From JBBTQX01 sp038064955 (GTDB taxonomy: Bacteria > Patescibacteriota > Minisyncoccia > UBA6257 > GWB1-50-10): a DNA stretch of 15,617 bases. Positions 7,615 to 12,254 of the stretch are shown here, in pieces. The position numbers and the translations under genes were made by a program. The DNA lies in the NCBI GenBank assembly GCA_038064955.1, contig JBBTRY010000025.1:1-15617 (forward strand), given 5' to 3'. How positions within the stretch are numbered: the first letter of the stretch is position 1; every line of letters begins with the position of its first letter. Below the pieces are notes generated by a model. That model saw only the letters and a list, made by a program, of their open reading frames with translations. It was not told the origin of the DNA and did not search any database.

Positions 7615-7658
7615 CCCCAGATTTGAGGGTTATCCCCATACTTATCCACTTTCCCCCA
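7615..7658 (-). promoter_or_regulatory. MraZ operator boxes before mraZ
   Basis: On the minus strand, TGGGG, TGGAT and TGGGG begin at 7658, 7648 and 7638, exactly 10 bases apart, and a further TGGGG begins at 7619. This is the TGGGN-N5 direct repeat arrangement bound by MraZ in bacteria where it has been studied. A lone TGGGA also lies at 7689-7685, upstream of the -10 box. The boxes fall between the presumed transcription start and the mraZ ATG, which suits autorepression, although activation is also known in the family. Confidence 0.75.
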
Positions 7659-7671
7659 CTTACATACACAA

Positions 7672-7680
7672 AGTATACCA
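7672..7680 (-). promoter_or_regulatory. Extended -10 promoter of the mra/dcw operon
   Basis: The minus strand reads TGGTATACT, a TGn-extended -10 box. At 17 bases upstream there is only a poor -35 (CTTTTG, in the T-tract of the preceding terminator). Transcription would start near 7665, giving a leader of about 70 bases that holds the MraZ boxes. Confidence 0.65.
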
Positions 7681-7691
7681 TATCTCCCACT

Positions 7692-7720
7692 AAACAAAAG
7701 CGGCCTTTAGGGCCGTTTTG
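7692..7720. terminator. Bidirectional terminator between surface-protein gene and mraZ
   Basis: CGGCC (701-705 of this kilobase) pairs with GGCCG (711-715), extended by A/T pairs on both sides to about 7696-7719. On the minus strand, GGCCGCTTTTGTTT follows the pattern of an intrinsic terminator, 48 bases past the stop of the cysteine-repeat gene's reading frame in window order but upstream of mraZ in transcription; it can thus insulate mraZ from plus-strand reading or stop plus-strand antisense. Because minus-strand transcription reaches mraZ first, the more probable use is against plus-strand transcription or as the end of nothing visible on the minus strand; the hairpin itself is clear. Confidence 0.5.
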
Positions 7721-7767
7721 CATAGGTATTGTCTATATTAAATTTAGGAACTTATGCACAGTTGCAC

Positions 7768-9786
7768 TTATGGATATGTCGGAGTTGGAAAACCACTCGG
7801 TGGCATCATACCCTGCGGTACTTGCGGAATTCCCGACGGCATATTCTTCTGAATCATTTCTTGAATCTGTTCTTGATTTGGAGGAGCGCCGCTCTTCATC
7901 ATTTCCTGAATTTGTTCCTGACTAGGTCCCATTCCATTTCCGCCACTTGGAATATTTTTGGTTACGCACGACATAATGGCCGATTGAATGTCGCCTTGGC
8001 TGACATTTTTCATTTTTTCCGCATCACCGGATTCAAGAATATTGAATATGTCTCCGCCGAGTTTTTGCTTAACGCAGTCCCGCGCTTCGGCTGGTATCTG
8101 ATTCATCTGTTCCGCTCCCTTTTGCATTTGTTCTTTTGCCACATCTTTCATTTTCTCAAAACAAACTTTGACCTTATCGCCATCATCGGGAGAACTGATG
8201 TCGCCTTGTTGAATTTTCTGGAAGCCGCTCGCGCCCAGAGCCGTTTCCAAACAGCTGGTGACTTCCGGCGTGGCGTATTTCAAACCTTCCTGGATCTTGG
8301 CCTGCATCTTGGGTTTGAAAGCATTAAAGCATCCCTGAATGGTTTCGCCGAATTCTTTGTTGGGAACGAAATTTCCGCTCTCGATTTCTCCGACAGTATC
8401 GGAACCCACTTTTTCTTTCAAACATTGAACGATTTCTTCCGGAAATTGACTAAGCCCCATTCTCAATCGGGCCGTCCCCTCTTCGATTTGCTTCAATTGT
8501 TCCGCCGGAATCAAATCGTGCTCCTTCGCAAAACTTAAGCAGGACTGCTGATTCGCTTTTTGATTGCAGAAAGCGTCGCAGGATTCCTTGGAGGTGCAGC
8601 CATTCGGGCCTTTGCCGCCGGTCTTTCTTGCCATGTCGGCTTCCTCTTTGGAAATCAAGCCGGCTTTTTCGGCAAAGCTCACACACTCGATAGCGCGCGA
8701 AGAATCGGCGCAGTAAGTCTGGCATTGTTCTTTGGTTGTACAACCACCCGGTGTCTCACCGCTTTTGATGAATGGTAGAACTTTTTTAGCATCTTCCAAA
8801 TCTTTGCCCTGAATCAAGCCACTCTTTTCCGCGAAACCGATGCATTCTTCCATATGCGCGGAAGCCGAACAGTACGATTGGCAATCGTTTTTATTTTTGC
8901 ATCCGCCGGGAAGCTGGCCGCCGGCCTTCAAAACACTTTGGATACTCTGCATTTCCTTAAGCGCTTCCGCCGGCACTAAACCCGATTTTTCCGCAAAAGC
9001 CACACACTCACTCAAGTTGTCTGTGCTATTTTCGCAATAGGCGGCGCAGGATTCTTTGTCTTTACAGCCACCCGGACCGCCGGTCTCCGCTATCGCAGTC
9101 ATTTTTCTGGCCTGGGTTATTTCATCCGGCTTCATTAAACTGTGGGATTGGGCATAATCCAAACAGGCCGTCATGTTGGCAGTTACGGCACAATATGCTT
9201 TACAGCTCGCCTGATCGGCACAACTTCCAAGTTCCTTAATCGGGAAAATTGCCGCATCTTTGGACATAAGCCGCCCTGTTATCGGATAGGTTGGACCCAC
9301 GTTTTTAATCGTAATATCCGCTTGCTCCTTGCCGGCCGTAATCGAGGAAATATCCCAACTATAACGGTATGCCTGTCCCGGATTGGTTAAAATCTGATAG
9401 CCTCCTCCAGCCGAAGAATTGTTCGCGCTATAATCGGGACTATAGAAGAGTATCCACGCATTACCTAATTTATAATTGAATGTTCTGCCATCATTGTATT
9501 TAAACGTTTGACCCTTATTCAAAAGAGAAGAAGTTATAATCTGACCGTTTACACTCACCTGAAGAACGTAATTGGCTCCAGCCGTGTTTGAATAAATAAT
9601 TCTCCCATCGAAAGAAAGGGTTGTAGCTGCAGGGATCGTTCCCGACCAGCTTTCGCCCGGCTTTAGGGTAATATCCTGAGTTTGTTCGCTTACCGCGCCA
9701 GCGGAAGTGGCTACTCCCAAAAACAAAATCGTTAAAGAAAAGAAAATGGCGCATTTCCAATGTTTGCCTGAAAAAGTTGTGTTCAT
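7768..9786 (-). CDS. Secreted cysteine-repeat protein of unknown function
   Basis: A 672-residue protein that I do not recognise as a named family. A signal peptide or membrane anchor (about residues 12-32) is followed by a beta-rich domain (35-180) that begins DITLKPGESWSGTI. Then come five repeats of about 50 residues with Cys-x5-Cys-x3-Cys-x8/9-Cys, starting at Cys189, 241, 296, 349 and 397, each ending in (Y/F)A and a helical linker. Three larger units follow, each with two cysteines (455/486, 512/542, 571/607) and a central GxF/I...I..G(D/N) pattern. The tail (620-672) is Gln-, Met- and Pro-rich with two QEQIQEM copies. The even number of cysteines per unit suggests disulfides outside the cell. 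It starts 13 bases after the NPF-tail gene and is probably co-transcribed with it. Adhesion or surface structure is only a guess. Confidence 0.85.
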   Translation of the reverse strand: MNTTFSGKHWKCAIFFSLTILFLGVATSAGAVSEQTQDITLKPGESWSGTIPAATTLSFDGRIIYSNTAGANYVLQVSVNGQIITSSLLNKGQTFKYNDGRTFNYKLGNAWILFYSPDYSANNSSAGGGYQILTNPGQAYRYSWDISSITAGKEQADITIKNVGPTYPITGRLMSKDAAIFPIKELGSCADQASCKAYCAVTANMTACLDYAQSHSLMKPDEITQARKMTAIAETGGPGGCKDKESCAAYCENSTDNLSECVAFAEKSGLVPAEALKEMQSIQSVLKAGGQLPGGCKNKNDCQSYCSASAHMEECIGFAEKSGLIQGKDLEDAKKVLPFIKSGETPGGCTTKEQCQTYCADSSRAIECVSFAEKAGLISKEEADMARKTGGKGPNGCTSKESCDAFCNQKANQQSCLSFAKEHDLIPAEQLKQIEEGTARLRMGLSQFPEEIVQCLKEKVGSDTVGEIESGNFVPNKEFGETIQGCFNAFKPKMQAKIQEGLKYATPEVTSCLETALGASGFQKIQQGDISSPDDGDKVKVCFEKMKDVAKEQMQKGAEQMNQIPAEARDCVKQKLGGDIFNILESGDAEKMKNVSQGDIQSAIMSCVTKNIPSGGNGMGPSQEQIQEMMKSGAPPNQEQIQEMIQKNMPSGIPQVPQGMMPPSGFPTPTYP

Positions 9787-9799
9787 GATTTTTAAATTA

Positions 9800-10045
9800 T
9801 TATTCGAAAGGATTTATTTGAACGGCCTTGAATGGATTAATCTCGGCTTTGAATGGATTGGTTTCCGGGAGATTCTCTGCGGGGTTCTGGGAAACCTGAT
9901 TATAAATATCTCCGCCTAAGCCGGCTTCATTCTCCGGCGCGCCGATAAATGCCGGCGCCGCGCTCTTCTTTTGGGAAAACCAAACTGCCAAACCGGCAAT
10001 CACGATTAACGCCAATATTATATAGATAATCTTTTTTGAGTTCAT
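9800..10045 (-). CDS. Small membrane protein with triple NPF tail
   Basis: An 81-residue protein with a Lys-rich start, one transmembrane helix (about residues 6-23) and an extracellular or periplasm-like tail that closes with three Asn-Pro-Phe motifs in tandem (ETNPFKAEINPFKAVQINPFE is split as TNPFKAE, INPFKAV, INPFE). I recall similar NPF-rich endings in small proteins of Parcubacteria, but cannot check that here. No enzyme motif is present. It lies just before the secreted cysteine-repeat gene, behind a shared promoter at about 10090, so the two may act together. The ATG overlaps the stop of the truncated HD frame as TAATG. Confidence 0.75.
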   Translation of the reverse strand: MNSKKIIYIILALIVIAGLAVWFSQKKSAAPAFIGAPENEAGLGGDIYNQVSQNPAENLPETNPFKAEINPFKAVQINPFE

Positions 10046-10230
10046 TATTTTAATAAAATAATTAACGGCCTTTTATTTATGCCATTATTATACCAGAGTC
10101 CCCCATCTTCGCCATACTTTTTGGCGTAAGTGCGCATCGCGGCCTCGACGGCCAAACAATGCCGGCGCAGGCTTTCGGTTTGCATATACTCGGTTAAAAG
10201 TTCCCAGGCATCTCCACGTGAGATGTTCAT
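10045..10230 (-). pseudogene. HD-domain hydrolase gene, 5' remnant
   Basis: The first 42 or so codons (to about 10105) match the usual start of a family of HD-domain proteins: DAWELLTEYMQTESLRRHCLAVEAAMRTYAKKYGED, in which the helix with RRHCLAVEAAM precedes the metal-binding HD motif. In intact members the frame goes on to GLLHDxDY and about 130 more residues. Here it turns into GGLWYNNGINKRPLIILLK and stops, so the catalytic HD pair is absent. The foreign-looking end coincides with a strong -10 box for the next unit. The 61-residue peptide might still be made, since it starts 6 bases after the decarboxylase stop, but it cannot be a working hydrolase. Confidence 0.7.
10087..10095 (-). promoter_or_regulatory. 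Extended -10 promoter for the NPF-tail and cysteine-repeat genes
   Basis: The minus strand reads TGGTATAAT, a perfect -10 hexamer with a TGn extension. No good -35 is seen, as is common for extended -10 promoters. The start would be near 10080, about 35 bases before the NPF-tail gene. It lies within the last codons of the broken HD frame. Confidence 0.6.
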
Positions 10231-10236
10231 TGAAAA

Positions 10237-10794
10237 TTAATCTTCTAATATCAGAACGGCGGCAGCGACTACGGTTGTCCAGAGCCCGTTTTTGTCGCCT
10301 CCCGCGGACTGCGTGATATTCGTGGTGCGGATGATCTTACCGGAAGATTTGTAAACCTGTTCTCTATCATCCCAGGCGGCCGCCGGATTAAATTCCACTC
10401 CCAGAGTGGTCGCGAGCATCGTGGCCGCCAAATCTTCGGCATATTCCCCGCACTTATCGTCGGTTGCGCCGAAACCGTGATGTTCGGAAAGATACCCATA
10501 GTTGGTGGAATCCGCCGGTTGGGCCAAGCCGATCGAGGATGCTACGAGCCGGTTCGGTTCGTTTGTTGCTTCGCGGGCCATCACACAGAAGACCACCTGG
10601 CCGGGCGCAAGCGATTTCTTCCCCTCTTCCCTTGAGACGCGTTTGCAGTTTGGCGGAAAGATGGAACTCACGTGCACCAAATTATATTCCTGGATGCCAG
10701 CATCGCGGAGAGCCATCTCAAACGACTGGAGATACTCCCTGTGCCGCCCCACGCCTTTCGTGAAGAACATCTTTTTGGGAACGAAATTTTGCAT
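10237..10794 (-). CDS. pdaD: Pyruvoyl-dependent arginine decarboxylase
   Basis: A 185-residue pyruvoyl-type arginine decarboxylase, which turns arginine into agmatine and CO2, a step towards polyamines. The self-cleavage site lies in NLVHVSSIFPP: by analogy with the Methanocaldococcus enzyme the chain is cut between Ser43 and Ser44, and Ser44 becomes the pyruvoyl cofactor. The GYLSEHHGFG segment supplies Glu104, the counterpart of the catalytic Glu of that enzyme. Length is normal for the family. No other polyamine gene is present. A TGTTACAAT extended -10 box ends 7 bases before the ATG, so the mRNA is likely to be leaderless or nearly so. The truncated HD gene follows at 6 bases. A histidine decarboxylase is much less likely given the motif. 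Confidence 0.92.
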   Translation of the reverse strand: MQNFVPKKMFFTKGVGRHREYLQSFEMALRDAGIQEYNLVHVSSIFPPNCKRVSREEGKKSLAPGQVVFCVMAREATNEPNRLVASSIGLAQPADSTNYGYLSEHHGFGATDDKCGEYAEDLAATMLATTLGVEFNPAAAWDDREQVYKSSGKIIRTTNITQSAGGDKNGLWTTVVAAAVLILED

Positions 10795-10801
10795 AACTTC
10801 T

Positions 10802-10810
10802 ATTGTAACA
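10802..10810 (-). promoter_or_regulatory. Extended -10 promoter of pdaD, probably leaderless
   Basis: The minus strand reads TGTTACAAT. Seven bases separate the hexamer from the ATG at 10794, so transcription would start at or within two bases of the start codon. Confidence 0.55.
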
Positions 10811-10867
10811 TATTGATTTATTTATCGAACGTCGCTTCGTCTCCTCGGGATGAATGATTTTCTAATC

Positions 10868-10900
10868 AGTGGGCGTTGCTGGGATCGAACCAGCGATCTG
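10868..10900 (-). pseudogene. 3' fragment of a tRNA gene next to tRNA-Val
   Basis: Directly after the discriminator base of tRNA-Val the minus strand holds a second T arm (GCTGG-TTCGATC-CCAGC) and a 3' acceptor strand (AACGCCC, then A). The matching 5' half with GGGCGTT is absent. This is the last third of another tRNA gene, left by deletion, unequal recombination or as one end of an integration site. Its original identity cannot be read because the anticodon is gone. Confidence 0.75.
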
Positions 10901-10972
10901 TGGGCAATACAGGTATCGAACCTGTGACCTTTCCGATGTGAACGGAACGCTCTACCACTGAGCTAATTGCCC
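10901..10972 (-). tRNA. tRNA-Val (anticodon CAC)
   Basis: The minus strand forms a complete cloverleaf: acceptor GGGCAAT with ATTGCCC, D arm GCTC-AGTGGTA-GAGC, anticodon arm TTCCG-TTCACAT-CGGAA with anticodon CAC, T arm ACAGG-TTCGATA-CCTGT, discriminator A. CCA is not encoded. It has its own promoter at 10986-11014. Confidence 0.96.
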
Positions 10973-10985
10973 AAATCCGATTTTC

Positions 10986-11014
10986 AGCATAAACAAATAT
11001 TCTTTCGATTGCAA
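10986..11014 (-). promoter_or_regulatory. Promoter of tRNA-Val
   Basis: A -35 box TTGCAA (11009-11014) and a -10 box TATGCT (10986-10991) are 17 bases apart on the minus strand. Transcription would start near 10979, seven bases before the mature tRNA. Confidence 0.6.
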
Positions 11015-11016
11015 TC

Positions 11017-11048
11017 CAAAAAGAAAAGGCGAATCTTATGGACTCGCC
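11017..11048 (-). terminator. Rho-independent terminator of the rplJ-rplL operon
   Basis: On the minus strand GGCGAGTC pairs fully with GATTCGCC around a five-base loop (11028-11048) and is followed by TTTTCTTTTT. It lies 38 bases past the rplL stop. Confidence 0.9.
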
Positions 11049-11086
11049 TCCTCTTTGATGTTCTCCTGGCCGATGTTTTCAGCTTT

Positions 11087-11455
11087 CTATTGCAACTCCA
11101 CGGTGGCTCCGACGTCTTCGAGCTTCTTCTTCAGTTCGTCGGCCTCCTCTTTCTTCAATCCTTCCTTGATGGTCTTGGGAGCGCCATCCACGAGATCCTT
11201 GGACTCCTTAAGGCCGAGGCCTGTGGCTTCCTTAATCGCTTTGATGACGTTAATTTTCTGGTCTCCGCCGGCCTTCAAGACCACATTATAAGTGGACTTC
11301 TCTTCTCCGGTCGCGGCACCGGCCGCGGGACCCGCCACCGACATTGCGGCGGCCGAGACGCCAAATTTTTCTTCGAGCGTTTTTACGAGCTCGGCCAATT
11401 CCAGAACCGAAAGCTTCTCTATTTCTCCAATGATTTTATCGAATTTTTCTGACAT
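11087..11455 (-). CDS. rplL: Ribosomal protein bL12 (L7/L12)
   Basis: A 122-residue L7/L12 stalk protein. It shows the N-terminal dimerisation helix region (LSVLELAELVKTLEEKFGVS), an Ala/Gly-rich hinge (about residues 36-52) and the C-terminal domain that recruits elongation factors, with INVIKAIKEATGLGLKESK and LVDGAPKTIKEG. Length is standard. It follows rplJ with a 45-base gap and ends the operon before a strong terminator. No ribosome binding site is visible. Confidence 0.98.
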   Translation of the reverse strand: MSEKFDKIIGEIEKLSVLELAELVKTLEEKFGVSAAAMSVAGPAAGAATGEEKSTYNVVLKAGGDQKINVIKAIKEATGLGLKESKDLVDGAPKTIKEGLKKEEADELKKKLEDVGATVELQ

Positions 11456-11500
11456 ATTTTTGGTTATAAATTATTAGTTAAATTTATTCTGACGACCTTT

Positions 11501-11998
11501 TTATTGTTTTTTAACTTTTGCATCCATTACGAAGAGTAGTTTCTTGATGGGTACGGTAAGCATGAAAGCCAATTGGCCGAGAAGCGCCTCTTTGGAGGGC
11601 AACTGCCCAATCATCTTCACTTCCTCTCCCGCCATGAATTTCTTCGCTTTTATCTCAAAACCTCCCAGGATTTTGAAGATGTTTTTTTTAGCAAAAGGCT
11701 TGCCGAACTTGTAGACGACGCCCGCCGTCTCCACGATATCTTTCGGAGAAAAAATGACGCCTGCCTGTCCCGCGAAATCCTTGGGGTTGAATTCGATTCC
11801 CTTCGCGGCGAAGACGAGTTTCAAGAGCCTTTTCTTCATCACCATTACGACGCCGCCAATGGCGCGCACCGTTTTCCGGAAGGCATTCATATCGTTGGCC
11901 GTAAGGCCGTTGAAATCGGTAACGACGACCGTCTCGCTTTTGGCGAGCTCGGCTTCACCTGACTTGATTTGCTCTTTTTTCTGTTCTTTTGTTTTCAC
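11501..11998 (-). CDS. rplJ: Ribosomal protein uL10
   Basis: A 165-residue L10, which anchors L7/L12 dimers to 23S rRNA. The pattern VVVTDFNGLTANDMNAFRKTVRAIGG followed by VMKKRLLKLVF is typical, and the C-terminal helix that holds the L12 dimers ends in KKLLFVMDAKVKKQ. The start is GTG at 11998; upstream there is an L10 leader RNA rather than a Shine-Dalgarno sequence. It heads the rplJ-rplL operon with a near-consensus promoter. Confidence 0.96.
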   Translation of the reverse strand: MKTKEQKKEQIKSGEAELAKSETVVVTDFNGLTANDMNAFRKTVRAIGGVVMVMKKRLLKLVFAAKGIEFNPKDFAGQAGVIFSPKDIVETAGVVYKFGKPFAKKNIFKILGGFEIKAKKFMAGEEVKMIGQLPSKEALLGQLAFMLTVPIKKLLFVMDAKVKKQ

Positions 11999-12011
11999 GA
12001 ATTTGTTCGGG

Positions 12012-12037
12012 AAATAAAAATACGACCTTTTGGGCCG
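12012..12037 (-). promoter_or_regulatory. Possible attenuator hairpin after the L10 leader
   Basis: On the minus strand CGGCC pairs with GGTCG around CAAAA and is followed by TATTTTTATTT, a small intrinsic-terminator shape. Its first three bases also belong to the closing stem of the L10 leader, so the two structures compete. Premature termination controlled by L10 is known for other bacteria; here it is inferred only from the fold. Confidence 0.4.
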
Positions 12038-12118
12038 CAGACGCGTTAAAAAGCATTCGCTTTTTCCCTCGGTAGGACCTCTTCCCTCTATATTAATCGG
12101 GATGCCTACTGTCTACGG
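12035..12118 (-). ncRNA. L10 leader (ribosomal protein autoregulatory RNA)
   Basis: The minus strand carries CCGTAGACAGTAGG and later CCTACCGAGG, the conserved parts of the L10 leader. The closing stem CCGTAGAC with GTCTGCGG pairs in full (one G-U), and AGTAGG with CCTAC(C) forms the inner stem beside the conserved purine-rich bulge. An AAAAAGC-GAAT-GCTTTTT hairpin lies between. L10, alone or with L12, binds such leaders to shut down its own operon. The promoter would start the RNA at about 12121, just before the fold. Confidence 0.85.
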
Positions 12119-12127
12119 ATTGGAATT

Positions 12128-12155
12128 ATGATAGCAAAAACGAGATTTATGTCAA
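12128..12155 (-). promoter_or_regulatory. Promoter of rplJ-rplL
   Basis: Consensus -35 TTGACA (12150-12155), a 16-base spacer ending in TGC, and -10 TATCAT (12128-12133). The start lies near 12121, immediately before the L10 leader. Confidence 0.75.
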
Positions 12156-12169
12156 TTCTGCTGGCTTAA

Positions 12170-12252
12170 GCGAGATTCGATGCAGTAAAAAAGTGGGTAA
12201 GACTTGGGCTAGCGCCCCGGAGCGCACACTTTTTTGGTGCAGCGAATCTCGC
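12170..12252. repeat. Long hairpin with repeated 50-bp core, copy 2
   Basis: The 50-bp core of copy 1 recurs exactly at 12188-12237 in the same orientation. It is enclosed by a different inverted repeat: 12170-12184 (GCGAGATTCGATGCA) pairs with 12238-12252 at 14 of 15 positions. The element starts 2 bases past the gyrB stop and ends before the rplJ promoter, so on the gyrB mRNA it would form an 83-base hairpin and could mark the transcript's 3' end; the run of T after CAC within the core suits that. As with copy 1, both strands pair only with their own locus-specific arms. Confidence 0.85.
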
Positions 12253-12254
12253 AA

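Noticed and set aside
7692..7720. Terminator 7692-7720 as the end of the minus-strand cysteine-repeat transcript
   Set aside because: Position was weighed carefully: minus-strand transcription from the surface genes does pass 7768 and then reaches this hairpin before mraZ, so it can in fact end that transcript; what I rejected is a role only on the plus strand, because no plus-strand gene is supported nearby. The feature entry for this hairpin should be read with this correction.
7729..8538. Plus-strand frame of 269 codons opposite the cysteine-repeat gene
   Set aside because: The Phe/Leu-rich translation is the mirror of Lys/Glu/Gln-rich codons of the real gene, and no start signal precedes it.
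12047..12065. AAAAAGC-GAAT-GCTTTTT hairpin read as the rplJ terminator
   Set aside because: It has only two G/C pairs and no separate T-run after the stem, and it lies inside the conserved L10 leader fold.
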